From NCBI GenBank assembly GCA_029204225.1, contig MU832640.1, forward strand, positions 1-64,000: 64,000 bases of DNA. Direction: 5' to 3'. Position numbers and translations under genes: made by a program. This stretch comes from Diphasiastrum complanatum. Lineage: Eukaryota > Streptophyta > Lycopodiopsida > Lycopodiales > Lycopodiaceae. The notes beneath the pieces were generated by a model. It had not been told where the DNA came from. It saw nothing but the letters and a program-made list of their open reading frames with translations, and searched no databases. How positions within the stretch are numbered: the first letter of the stretch is position 1; every line of letters starts with the position of its first letter. Positions 38,392-53,194 of this stretch are shown piece by piece.

Positions 38392-40440
38392 GCTTTTTTT
38401 AATGCTCCAAGTTATGACGCACTTGGTGCTCTACAAGTTTTTCTTTGTTTTAAACTTGCAATTCTTTTTGTAGATTGAGAATAATGTCTCAGTTGATATA
38501 TTTCCATATTATGGAAGGGTGATAGTGTTGACCAAAAATGATTTGCTTGAATGTTCCATATTAACTGTGAAATTTTACGAAGTCGATACGGGGCTTTGTC
38601 AGCTGTGATCTGGTTGTTTTGAGCAGTAACTTTTCTGAGCACCCATGTAAGTGGTGATGCACTGGAACATGCTCCAACATCTTTACGATTAAAGATTTCA
38701 TTGGGTTGCACCTTAACTGATTGATGTATATTCTGTAAATGTTAGTGATTATGTTTTGTGAACATTTAGCAACTATATTATGGTAAATGTTGGTCAGTAT
38801 CTTATGTGAACATGTAGCAACCAATTATGTCCAATACCCAAGTCATTAAAATTGTTGTTTGTATGAGGTTGAAAGGCAACAAATGATTGCATGTATTTGT
38901 CTCAACATTGCACATTGACTAGTGTGATCAATGTGAAATATTGATTTGGCAAAATAGCCCAAATATCTAAATTTTAAATGTCAGCTCACCACAAGGAATG
39001 TCTCAATAATTTATTATGTTTGTATTAGCTTTTGTTTCCTTGAACAGTTGGCAAGCTATTGTAATTTGTCACATGAATTTGGAACCCATTGATGGCAAGT
39101 TTTAACCATATGACAACTACTAAGGCTATTTTACTTCTTGTCATCAAATAAGTATTGTTATTTTCTCATTATAGTTAACTCTGCATGATGGCATTACCAA
39201 ATGCATGCATTTTTATTATACTGCAAACGAATCTATATCAGAATGCAAGGACTTTACATGTAGTTGCGAGCATGGGTGTTGAGCAAATCGAGGGACTATT
39301 TACTAGGTGGTTACAAAGTGATCAAAGGGACCAATTACTCATTGGTATTTAGTGGCCTACTAACTTTATGGAAAGAGATAGATGCTTAGATAAGGGGTTG
39401 TAATCGTAAGCACCAGGTTGAGTAAGTGCTTACCAATTGTGAATATGCTAGCAAAGACCTTGATTTTGGGTGTTGAAACATATAGGAAGTTGTCATGCTT
39501 GTGAAGAATCATGCACATGCAATTATGATTTTGTAGTCACACAAAATAGATGGTCTTTTAAGGTGCAACACTATTATTGGACTTTTGGATGGTTTCTCAT
39601 GGGCTAAAACTCTATGTCCTAGAAATAACGAGTTTGTCATTCTAGGAGTACATTACCCAATTTCAGATTCAGCCAAGGCCTTGTAAATACCATAGCAGTA
39701 AGTCCCAACAAATTTTCCTCAACTCCTTACACTTGTAGGACCACGTCATGGAGAGAGACATGCTATAAGAAAGTGGTTCTTGTGCATTTCACATGGACAA
39801 GGAAGGGAGAACATTTACTATCCATTTCCACAATTTTATTTGGTTCAAATATGATTTTCTTCAACAAATATCTAGTTCCAAGATGGGGCTAGAAGGGAGT
39901 AGGGGTTGCATTTAATCTCCAACATCTCATTTTTTGAGATCTTATTCTAAGCTTTGTGATTGGAAGTGTTTTCTAGGGAATTATTGGTACTTACTGGCAT
40001 GCAACTATGTGTGTAGAGATACAAAATATAAGCAAATCATTTTTCTTTTTTCGTTTAAGGTTTAAGATTCTCTTGAATTTGTAAGTGGCATGACAATTGT
40101 AATACTCTACTAAGTTTACTTGCGTAGTTCTTTTGTCTCATAAGTATTGCATTTAGAAGTATGTTATTTCTTTTTCCCGTTCATGACTCTATCAATTCCA
40201 GATATGATCTAAGGCACGGTAAAAGGTTGTATCAATTTATGGGTGAGTATAACATGTTGTACGTGATCTATCCAATGAGGAATATGTGATGTAAAGGTAA
40301 ACAGTAATCTACCAAAGTTCACATTTCTTGGTAAGTAGATCAATGAATTCCTAGATAGAAGAATTCAAGCTCTTACTACTCATCCTATAGCTAGTAATTT
40401 TTTGGCAATTTAGGTGATCAATAATGGCCGATGGAATTGC
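38392..40440. other. 3' flank of the synthetase gene
   Basis: This holds the presumed 3' UTR and about 2 kb of AT-rich sequence. A short imperfect direct repeat lies at 38750-38825 (TGTGAACAT(T/G)TAGCAAC twice). No gene was recognised. Confidence 0.5.
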
Positions 40441-40599
40441 AAGTTCGACTGGAATGGTCCCATTGTCAACCTATTTCCATATTTGCCAACAATTGAGTGC
40501 GACACTCAATGAGATAAATAATCGAAACACTTTGTGGGATCAGTAGATGGAAGTTTTTTTTGGATCAAATCAAGACATTGTCCTCACTGAATTTGGATT

Positions 40600-40965
40600 T
40601 TCAACCAACCATATCCGGGAGAGAAAAAAGAGAAGTCGTTCAAAGTAGTGGATGGTTGGCTGACACAATAGAACAATTATTTCAGCCTTCATAGAATTCA
40701 TGAAGAAAAGAAGATAGAGAATGTGGTGCTGTTTTTTCGTGGAAACAATTCATCGTGGTGGCGTGATCTACAACAAAAACTACTACGTGGAAAAATTTAT
40801 GGAATATTCAAAAACTATTTTTGGTTGCAAATGATTCAGATTACTATCGAAGATCAGGATCATATTGAAAAAAATAAAATCATAAATGAATTTCAAGATG
40901 TATTTCCAATTGAATTACCTCATGGTTTAACTAGTTCTAGTTGTATAACCCTATGGTTGAAATCA
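40600..40965 (+). mobile_element. Ty3/Gypsy relic: gag joined to pre-RT fragment
   Basis: Gag-like sequence (FKVVDGWLTQ, LHRIHEEKKIENVVLFF, then SWWRDLQQKL) is followed directly by KNKIINEFQDVFPIELPHGL, the linker just before Gypsy reverse transcriptase. Protease and the rest of pol are deleted. Confidence 0.75.
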
Positions 40966-40973
40966 AAAATTTG

Positions 40974-41170
40974 ACCCACTTATTCCGACCTGATTTGACA
41001 TCTATTTTTTACCCTTGTCTACTTCGACGCATGTGTCTATTTTCAACCCTGTGGCTACTTTGGCACATGTGTCTATTTTCGATCATGTGTCTATTCCTGT
41101 CTACTTTTGACCTGGTACCTATTTCGACCCAATCCTGCTTTGACCCAAAGAAATGTCAACTGTTGTACGC
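40974..41170. repeat. Degenerate tandem repeat with TTTTCGACC and CATGTGTCTATTTT words
   Basis: About eight imperfect units of 20-25 bp, for example CATGTGTCTATTTTC near 41034, 41066 and 41084. Related words occur at 4730-4870 and 51480-51690. Confidence 0.6.
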
Positions 41171-41417
41171 AAAGTGGACAACCATTTACCATGTATTTAG
41201 TGATCAGAGGTCAAAGTGATGGTTATCTAACATAGGACGGATCAGATAGTTCTCCCTCTCTTAAAAAAAGAAGTAAAGCTATGGTTTACAATAGCTTTTG
41301 TATGTCTTGAACCTTGTAAAATAAACTTTCAACCTTAGAATTTAAGTTAGAACTCAAAAGTCAAGTTTTAAAATAAACTTAGGAGCTTTACAAAGTTTTC
41401 TTTGAGAAATTTGAAAG
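41171..41417. other. Spacer, nothing recognised
   Basis: AT-rich sequence between the degenerate repeat and the truncated LTR. Confidence 0.5.
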
Positions 41418-42050
41418 TGTATAATTGGGTTCCACACATGTAATGCCAAGATGCCACGTGGCAACCCACTCCTAATATAGGTTAGGTCAAGTCAAGAGAT
41501 TTGGTCATGTCTATTTGGTGGTCATCCCTACTTTATAGGACCTACACCTAAGTTTAAGGTGAAAATTTGACCAACTAGCTACCTACCAAGCATAACTCTA
41601 GGATCTAGGCTAGGGTTTCATTTTAGGTCAAGGAGAGTGAGTTAACTTCCTTATTACATGCTGGAAATCCACCTAACTTCAAGAAGGAAGTCGAATTTGC
41701 TATGTATTCCCTCTCTCCATAGTAAGAAGATAGAAAATTTTTGGAGCTCATTGGCAATCTCAAGCTAGTTCACTCTGTACATTGAGTTTTTGTGATCCAA
41801 ATGAAACCAAATCAATTTCTACTTGTTTCTCAGGTTGAAGGCCGTACTACAGCCTTTAGTACACATGTGTGGGCTCGGATTTCAATGTTGATCAAGTCTT
41901 TTGATTGTTAATGCTTGTTGTTTGTCAAATTGCCAATCTAGATCAACTTTTTTGTGTCAAGTTTTTTGATAGATTGTTAAGCAAACATCCAATCACTCTT
42001 GTGGATCTTTTGTAGATCCATTTATGGTCCTAAAGTACAGTACTTTCACA
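41418..42050 (+). mobile_element. 5'-truncated LTR of the 701-bp LTR family
   Basis: From GTTCCACACATG to CAGTACTTTCACA it matches the LTRs at 53195 and 57051 with more differences than those two show between themselves. The first 80 or so bases of the LTR are absent. It is followed by TGGATATG rather than a clear primer site, so it is probably a truncated or solo LTR. Its palindrome is mutated (GTACTACAGCCTTTAGTAC). Confidence 0.88.
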
Positions 42051-42329
42051 TGGATATGTTTTTGCAGGTTATTGAATACTCAAGTAAGGTCAAAGGAGCA
42101 GCAAGGAAGTGTTGTTCAAACTTATTTTACTCGTTCTATATCATGTTTGAGCAATTTCATGGTGTTTTTACTATTTTTATCAAGTGGATATAGTGATAAG
42201 GTCAAATTTGGACCTATTCTAATAGGTTAGATTAGATACATTGCATCTAGTCAAGTTAAACTAGGTTTTTGGAGTACCTAGAAGTTATCATTTTAGGGCA
42301 GGTTTAGGGCAAGTGGCCAAGTGACATTA

Positions 42330-42330
<1 letters not shown>
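42051..42330. other. Spacer after the LTR fragment
   Basis: AT-rich sequence with two overlapping short frames (41999-42230) that begin inside the LTR and show no domain. Confidence 0.4.
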
Positions 42331-43918
<1,588 letters not shown>

Positions 43919-44690
43919 TGCTAGAAATATTGAGAATATCAAGATCAGTCAAACAATCAAATCAAATTCAGAGATGGAGGATCGGTAGGCAATGGCAACA
44001 AAGAAAAGCTTGTCCAAGACCTGTAATGCAACAGTTAGCTAGCAGAGATGATTAAAGCAAAAATGTAAATAATTAAACTACCAGGCTGTACCTACTACAA
44101 GGTGCAGATCTGTGTGGGTCTTCTTTTCCTCTCTTTTGCCTTCTTTTATGGCCTTAAACCTCCTCCTTGTAAAGCTCCACCTGCACACACAAAAAAATCT
44201 ACAAATCCACCATCTTCTTCACTTTTTGGAAAAGTGAAATTTTTTCCTCCACCTCCTCCTCTTGCGTACAATTGTACCTGTACCTCCTCCTAAGCCTAAG
44301 GACAAGCCTTAGAGGAGTTCTAGAAATTTCCCCATAAGGCCAAGAGGTTAAGGTGGTGACCCAGAAGGTGATTGGGGACATGACCCAAGTGACCTTTGGG
44401 TGAGGTGGCGTAGGGAGGGTGGTGGCCATGTGTTATGAGGGTAGGTGGATCCCATAAGGGGATGCCACTTGTTTTTGGGGCCCACGTGCTTGCTAGGTGG
44501 AGTCCATAAGGCCAGCCACCTAACAAGGCCATTTTGGAAGGAAAAGGAGTGGGATGGGGGGTAAAGGCTCCATCTTCACCATTGAGGAGCTTAATTGTGG
44601 CCTAGTCTCCTTGAGTAGTGGTCCCAAGCTCTTAAGCCATTTTGTTGCGAAGCCCTTGCAGTTTTTCCTTTGTCTCCTTCCTTAGCGCGC
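43919..44690 (-). mobile_element. LTR of the minus-strand Copia and adjoining sequence (boundary unresolved)
   Basis: TGCTAGAAATATTG starts right after the primer-site complement, as an LTR edge should. The outer LTR end was not found. The right part (44300-44530) has repeated CCATAAGGCCA and CCCATAAGG words and no gene. Confidence 0.4.
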
Positions 44691-44691
44691 C

Positions 44692-47030
44692 ATGGATCCT
44701 ACTATGCCCTCGGGTGAAGGACCGTCTTCACCACCACCTCCTCCTGATGTAGATACTAATCAGCTTGTTTAGGCTTTGAACTTGTTGTAAAACCAAATCC
44801 TAGACATGCAAGCCAAACATATCGCGGCCGAGCAAGAGTGGCATTCTTCAGTGCACTCGCGGTCCGCTGGTGTTTATCCAATGTTCAATTCGGAATTCTT
44901 TCTGGTCAAAAAGAAGGACTGACTTTTCGATGTGGTATTTTCATGGCTCGGTCGGTGGAATAGTCATTTTTCCATGCACGATGCGCCTAATAGTACAAAG
45001 ATCGCTTCTGCTCTCATGTTTTTATGCGGTAAGGCAATCACATGGTGGCAAGATCTGAAGGAGGGGGCTGGTGCTCCTTCTACATGGACGCCTTTCAAGA
45101 AGCCTTTAAAACGTTTTTTCTTTCGGTACATGATGATTTTGAGCATTGGCGGTGTTTCACCACCGTGCCAAGAAATCCAGGAGATTTTTTTCTGATTTGA
45201 TCCTATCTTGTTAAAACTACATTTTATTTTGGGGCTTCCGAAAGAATTTCAGCTAGAAGTGCGTCGTAACGAACCACAAAATATCAAAGATGTTGTTCGC
45301 TTTGCAAAAATCTTTGATGACGCCCATTTTGCTTCTCAAAAGGAGCAAAATTTGCCCAAGGCTGATAAAAAAGAAAAGAAATTTTTCAAGAAGCGGTGTA
45401 GAGACAAGACGGACACCGGTTCTCATGGCTGAAAAAAGCGCATCAAGTTGGATCGCGCAGATCATAGCAAGGCGAGAACTGGCGGATTGTGCTGATCCTA
45501 TGGTTTTTGCCTTAGAAGTAAGTTGAATATTTGAAAGATTCTGGTAATAAAGTTTATCTTTGTTTTTTGAAATATGAAATTAATGTGGATGACCATGCCG
45601 TCCAGAGTCTAAATATTAATTTATCACATTTCCCTTTGAATGTGTCTGTAAATAATCTAGTAAGTGTGAATTCACCTGAAGGAATAATATCTAACAAACT
45701 TAGGCAAGAGTATAGCAATGTTTTTCCTGATAAACTCCATGATGCCCTACCTCCCAGAGGAGTGTTGACCATCAAATAGAGTTGCCTCCTGGAAGCCAAC
45801 CTATATTTCTTTTTTCATAGAGGGTTAGCATCAAGGAAGAGGATGAAATTTCTAAGCAGTTACAAGAACTCCTTAGGATGGGCCATATTCAGCCTAGTAA
45901 GTCCCCTTGGGGAGCACCAATCCTTTTAGTTAATCAAAAGAATGGCGGCACACGTTTGTGTGGTGACTTTAAAAAGTTAAATGATTTAACCATCAAGAAT
46001 AGATATCTCTTACCTAGGATGGATGATCTTATGGATCATCTAAATGGAGCTAAGTGTTTCTCCAAGATTGATCTTAGATCAGGATACCATTAGATAAGGA
46101 TTAGGAACAAAGATGTTTCTAAGACTGGATTTCGATCCAGGTATAACAATTATGAGTTTTTAGTGTTACCATTTGGACTCACGAATGCACCTGCCACTTT
46201 CAAGCAGATGATGAACGATATTCTTCATCCATATCTGAGAAAGTTTGTGGTGGTGTATTTGGATGACATATTAATTGATAGTCGAAGCATGAAGAGCGTC
46301 TTCGTATTGTCTTGGATCTTCTAAGGCAAGAAAAGCTCTATGCTAAGGAGCCGAAATGCGAGTTCTTCCAAACTAAACTCAAGCGGTCCTTTATCAGGAT
46401 GGTAGGCCAGTTGCTTTTGAAAGCGAGAAATTAGGTCCTATTCAGACAAGGTATTCTATCTATGAGAAGGAGCTTTTTGTAAGAGGCATTATCTTTATGG
46501 TGCCAGATTTACGGTGATGACTGATCACCAATCCGATTAAGTATATCTGTGATGCCAAGGACCTTCGTGGCCATAAGGCTAGATGGTCGGAACTCATTCA
46601 AGAGTTTGTGTTTGACATTAAGTATCGTAAATGTACATCAAACTGTGTTGCCGATGCCTTGAATTGGATTTGAAAAATTAATCAGTCATGCTTTGCTGAA
46701 ATATAATCTAATTTGTATCTTTCAATATAAGATCTTTGTCAAACCGATAGGTTTTTTGGTCACATCTTGCTAGATGTCTTGACAGGAAATTCTAGATCTA
46801 GTGATGACCTTGGGATGCACAGGATCCCAAGCAATCCCGAAATGATAAGGTACTTGAAGACTATTTCATAAGAAATGGCCTACTTTTTTGAAAGGGAAAG
46901 ATTTGTGTGCTAGATAGGGAGGACTTGCAGGCCCAAATCCTGCAACAATGTCATGACAACCCTTGTGTTGGTCACCCAGGCATACAAAGGACACTTGAGT
47001 CAGGCAGAATTTCTTCTGGCCAAAGATGAA
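44692..47030 (+). mobile_element. Ty3/Gypsy relic: gag, RT, RNase H and integrase zinc region
   Basis: A gag-like frame starts at ATG 44692 (MDPTMPSGEGPSS), with ALMFLCGKAITWWQDL near 45010 and a Lys-rich tail. Protease is missing. RT runs from VFPDKLHD (45720) through [16 protein letters not shown] (45878), the DFKKLND block, [23 protein letters not shown] and the active-site YLDDIL (about 46255). RNase H remnants (YSIYEKEL, KYRKCTSN.VADAL) reach about 46670. Integrase zinc-finger sequence (CHDN..VGHPGIQRTL) ends near 47000. Multiple stops and frameshifts are present. Confidence 0.88.
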
Positions 47031-48601
<1,571 letters not shown>

Positions 48602-49277
48602 TCACCTAGTATCTACCTTTGCAGCTGTCAGCGACATCTCCACATTGTAGTAGGCTTCCAATATGATGGGATCTGGAGAGTTAGCCACGTCGGTCAGAAA
48701 GTGGTTGAGGGCCCTTTGAAAGTTGATTGTTGTGCTCCAACCTTTCTCTGACTTTATTACTGGCCAATTATAGGCCCCAATGCTTGGAGTTTTCAACATT
48801 GACCAATGTCTCCTTTTGGGCATGGGATGGTACGATGGATCTGCCCGTAATTCTGCCGGTGCCGTCAGATATTCTTTGATTAGCTTGGGCTTGTACAGAA
48901 GTGTCGCCTTTCTCCACGGTTGGGGATGTAGAAGTGACATGATATCGACCAGTTTTTTCTTGATGAACTCCTCGAGCTTTCCTGGTAAGGTATAGCCACC
49001 TCTGGTCATGATATCCGAATATTTTTTGATGAAGAGTGTTGGCAGCTCTGAATTAGGTACCGAGAACACTTTTTTATACGAGTGCTTATGTATCACCACA
49101 AGATCAGGAAGGTTGTCAACTGGGCATGGAGGAACATTGGAAATTGACGAAGGATTATATTTGGGGGGTGAGGAGGTAGTGGGTGGTGGTAAAGAAGTGA
49201 CAGAAGGTGAAATGGCGCGCCTAATCTCCTTCCTATTCCAAAATCGTCTCTTAACTACACTAAGGGACAGATTCCTA
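48602..49277 (-). CDS. Unidentified ORF, possibly of retroelement origin
   Basis: The minus strand is open for about 225 codons; the first ATG is at 49099, giving 165 codons. I recognise no family. The upstream part is Pro/Ser-rich (LPPPTTSSPP); the rest is basic and rich in aromatic residues (RGGYTLPGKLEEF, HPMPKRRHW, SIGAYNWPVIKSEKGW). No membrane segment, zinc motif or nuclease motif is apparent. It lies on the same strand as the Gypsy pol terminus at 50060-50460 and 3' of it, separated by CTA-rich sequence, so it could be an extra 3' ORF of that element. It could also be a host pseudo-exon. Confidence 0.35.
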
Positions 49278-49284
49278 GTCTAAC

Positions 49285-50060
49285 GGGTTGATCTACACGT
49301 AAATCTAATCTGATTTTCCTAACTTATTTTAAACATCTATTCTAGAATGATCTAGGCTAGTCTACACTACTGGCTAGCCTATGTATCTCTCTGATTTACC
49401 TAACTACCTAAATCTGTGAATCATGGTCAACTGCTATTCTAATCTAAGGATCGGATCTGGGACTTCTAAGATTAACTAGATCTACATCTACCCTAAGGGT
49501 TGAACTAGTCTAAACTGTATTCGACTAACTATTTGTCTAGATTTGATCTAAATGCTATCTTCCTAGGCTAACTTAACTAATAGATTTATCTGAACTAGGA
49601 TCAATTACCTAAGAAATCTAATCTGGCCTAGCTTATCCTATCAGATCTATCCATGGGTCATGGTCGGCATCTACCCTAGTCTGTGGGTCTTGAGACTTTA
49701 CTCTGAGGCTAATCGATCTAATGGGGCTTCCTAGATTAATCCTAGCTAGCGGGTCAGAACCATCTAACTTAAAACTTCCTAGGCTAGCTAACCAACTAAC
49801 TGATCTATCTCTGAAATTACCTAGCTGACGACTAATCTACTAAGCCACATAGATCTAATCTAACTTAATTACCTGATCTAGCTATTTAATCTACTTAGTT
49901 ATTTTAGATTTAATCAAGACACTAAGGATCTAACTTCTAGCAATCTAAATCTAAACAAATCACTAAGATTTAAGTAACCTACACTATCTCCTATCCAGAT
50001 TGACAACTATCCAATCTATTTGCCTAGGAAATTTAAACTGAAAAACGACTATCTACACCT
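49285..50060. repeat. Low-complexity CTA/GATCTAA-rich tract
   Basis: About 780 bp is dominated by words such as GATCTAA, CTAACTAACT, CTAGCTA and AATCTAC, without a fixed period. Stops in all frames exclude coding. It separates the Gypsy pol C-terminus from the unidentified ORF. Confidence 0.7.
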
Positions 50061-50460
50061 ACCTTGACTAACTAACGGGATGTTGACGGTTCATCATGAG
50101 CAGAAGAGGATGACGAGGATGGTGGTTCTGGCACATCCCTGAGCTCAACATCAGTGGAGTAGTAGCGACACAACCTGCTGCCATTGATGGGCATGTCGAG
50201 CAAATTGCCTTGCAGGTTGGCGAGAATAACTGCGCCATTAGGTCGGATCTCTACTACTCTATACGGTCATTCTCCCTAAAACTTAAGCTTGCCTTTGTGT
50301 GCCTTGGCATTGTATAACAGGGCCAACTCTCCCTGAACGAAATCCCTAGGAAGCGAGTTTCATGAAGTTGAAGAAGGTTTTCTAATCTCCTCTTGGTAGA
50401 TTCCTCTGTACTAAGTCGTTCGGAGCTTGTAAGGCTTCCTCCGTCCAATGCGGTTCTGTG
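50060..50460 (-). mobile_element. C-terminal end of a minus-strand Gypsy integrase
   Basis: In frame fragments the minus strand reads AHKGKLKF near 50300, then YRVVEIRPNGAVILANL and MPINGSRLCRYYS, with a Ser-rich tail (PEPPSSSSSSAHDEP) ending near 50085. This is the usual C-terminal module of Gypsy integrases. A stop or frameshift near 50270 shows decay; upstream pol is missing or unrecognisable. Confidence 0.75.
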
Positions 50461-51850
50461 GTAAGCTTGTTGTAGGCTTCTGCTCCTGCTACACGAACTA
50501 GGACACTCTCCTTAAAGGGTAGAAAGAAGTGATCCTTCTTTGTAACCACATTTAGTGCCTTTATCTTAGTGCACTAAATGTTGTTGCTAAACACTTTAGA
50601 TCATGATATCTTACAGAAGCCTTAGTTAATGCTCCCACAACATGTATTACCTTTACATTTAGTGACATGGCAAGAAAATAGTATGAACTTTTATGGATTA
50701 TGGCCCAACTCTTTGGTTTTTGAATGTATGAACACCTTTTAATATGCCAATGCCAACTAAAAATATATCGTTTTTTTACATTCTTATCACAAAATTGCAG
50801 TTTAAAACATATGCATCCCAGATTTAATCAATCTTTGTTTTATTGAGCTGGACTACGTGTGCTATATTTGTCTGAAAGTATTACAATGCAAAAGAAATGG
50901 CCAAAAAATCTAATTGTAGCTTATAATAAGCTACTAGTAGTCCATGCTTGTCATTTTGTAGGTCGTAAGCTTGTAAAACGAATAGGCATTTTTTAATTGT
51001 TTAATAGGTTTTTCTCGAGAACTCTTTGAGCCTTGAGGCTATCCTTGTAATCTCCTATTTTCAAATGTCTCTATTTTAAAGGCTCATTTCAAAAGGCCAA
51101 TCCCAACTCACGTTTTGTATGTTTCTTCACCAACATTTTGTCTTTCCAAACCACAATGACTGCAAGTAATTTTCCTAGGTGCATTTGATATGACTAAATT
51201 CCCCCTATGTACTCCATTTTGCAACAAGTTTCTTAGAGCAAAAAATAAATTGCAACCAGTTTATGAGAGCAATAAGTTGATTTAGAGTAGATAGAAGCAA
51301 TGTGTCAAATACAAAGGAGAAGTAGTGTTCTGCTTATAGTTTGTATAGAATGAGAGAGTGTGCAAGCTTAGTAATGTTGGATTTTAATGCTCAGCCTCAA
51401 ATCCTTTTATTAATGAGCATCCTAAAAGTTGAAAACAGAAGGCTCGAATTTTTACTTAGCAAGAAATTTCCGACCCTGCGTCGGGTCGGATCGGTTCGAA
51501 AAATTTTCGAACCTTCACTAAATTATCCGAGCGCCTTCGAACCTATTTGGTTTGGATCCGATCGGCTCTAATTTTTCCGACCTTGGAAAATTCGACCCTC
51601 AGCATATTTTTTGACCCAATGTATATTTTTTGATCCTTTGTATAAAATCCGACCATATGTAATTTTCGATATTGTCGATCAGAAATTCAAACCAAAGACT
51701 TTGCGTTGGAAGTCCGCCTACTTTGTACATGCATTAATGGCATAAAGGCGGTTTGTAATAATTGTAAAAAATTTAGTTGTAGATATTTTTAGTATATGAA
51801 ACTTAGAATCATTATCAAAAAATGTCTTTAGATAATCGTAATCTATCATT
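50461..51850. other. Stretch without recognised gene; contains a CGACC-rich patch
   Basis: AT-rich sequence. At 51480-51690 it is rich in TTTTCCGACC, TTTTCGAACC and GGGTCGGATCGG words, some palindromic, similar to 4730-4870 and 40974-41170. The LTR of the next element must lie near the right end, but its start could not be fixed. Confidence 0.45.
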
Positions 51851-52074
51851 CAATTTGTATCGGCGTTATCACACACAACAAGCTGAAGTAATAACTTCAT
51901 GCAATTGTACTCATTTGCTGATAATTCAGAGTGTGATTTGTCCTATTGATGGTATTGGTCATTGTGCATTTGTTTGAATCCATCGTTTGAACTATTTTTG
52001 CTGCTAATTGTTGCGTTTTCGATCCACTCATCTAGCTCGCTCCCAGCTTCCACACAATCCACTGATTTCTGACA
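51850..52074 (+). mobile_element. End of the 5' LTR of the host Copia element (start unresolved)
   Basis: The LTR end is placed at TTTCTGACA (52074) because the primer site TGGTATCAGAGC follows immediately. The LTR start was not found; the left coordinate is nominal. Confidence 0.45.
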
Positions 52075-52086
52075 TGGTATCAGAGC
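52075..52086 (+). other. Primer-binding site of the host Copia
   Basis: TGGTATCAGAGC, a perfect initiator tRNA-Met primer site, lies directly after the LTR end CTGACA. Confidence 0.85.
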
Positions 52087-52212
52087 GGGCATCCAAGTAA
52101 TTCGCTTCTCGTTGCGGATTATTAGTCGTGTTTCTATCAAGACAACGAAATAGCAAGTGCGCAGCCAACAATATTCCGAAATCGTTGTTACTACCCACAC
52201 TCATCAGCCAGA

Positions 52213-53194
52213 ATGGATCAGTGTACTCTAATCAAAAGGCTCGATGGAGGGAACTATCATCTCTGGAAGTTCAAAATTAGGGTGATGCTATTAGCCAAGG
52301 AATTGTGGGACATTGTTGACAGCATAGAACTCAAGCTAGAAGGAGATGCAACTACTATCACCAAGTGGAGATTGAAAGATGGCAAAGCTTTTGCCATGAT
52401 CACTCTCAACATAAAAGGCACCCAAATCAGCCACATAAGAGTTGTTCAGATTGCTAAGAATGCATGGGACATCCTAGCAACCCTCTATAATATAAAGGAC
52501 CTCACCTCCAAACTCCATTTAAGAAAGAGATTTTTCAAGAAACAACTGTTTCAAGTCATCTCAACACTTTCCAAAATCTCATGGAGCAAATGAATTCAAC
52601 TGGCTCAGAAATACAAGAATCTAATGCTATTATGACTCGCCTAAAGCCTATGAAAATTAGGTCATGGCAATTTTGATCCAGGAGAATCTAACTCTATCAA
52701 GAATAATCTCACTTCTTCTACAAGTAGAAATTAGGAGATCAGCTTCTTCCTCAGGCTCAGGATCAGATCAACAAGTATTATATCAAAGAATCAAAAGTTC
52801 AGATCCAAAAAGAAGAGCAATATGCACCCAGGGTCGGATTCTGGCTCAGGGTCAAATTTTGGCTCAGGGTTGAATTTTAGCTCTGGGTTGAATTTTGACT
52901 CAGAGTCGAATTCGAATTCTTCATCCTTCCAAACAAAGCAGAAACTATTTTGTAGATACTGCAAGAAAACTAGACATGAAATCAAGGACTGTAGAACTTT
53001 GAAATACAACAATGAAAAGAAGAAGCAATTACCAACAACAAGCGCGTAGTGCTTCAACCCAATAGCAAGAGGAAGATGAAGCAGCTTTTATGACCAAGGT
53101 CGGAGAACAGCATGATATCGATTATTGGTATCTTGACTCTGGAGCAACTCAATACATGACTCACCACAAAGACTGGTTCAAGGATTATAAATTA
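52213..53194 (+). mobile_element. Host Copia element, left part: gag and start of protease
   Basis: Gag starts at ATG 52213 (MDQCTLIKRLDGGNYHLWKF) and stays open to 52593; a frameshift and stops follow. The zinc knuckle CRYCKKTRHEIKDC (CX2CX4HX4C) is near 52955. Before it, a Ser/Gly/Asn-rich stretch (about 52822-52920) is built from an 18-bp repeat. Protease begins with YWYLDSGATQYMT near 53125 and is cut at 53194 by the nested element. Confidence 0.88.
52822..52920 (+). repeat. 18-bp repeat in the gag of the host Copia
   Basis: Imperfect units like GGCTCAGGGT(C/T)GAATTTT recur about four to five times and encode alternating GSGSNF, GSGLNF and SSGLNF. Confidence 0.8.
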
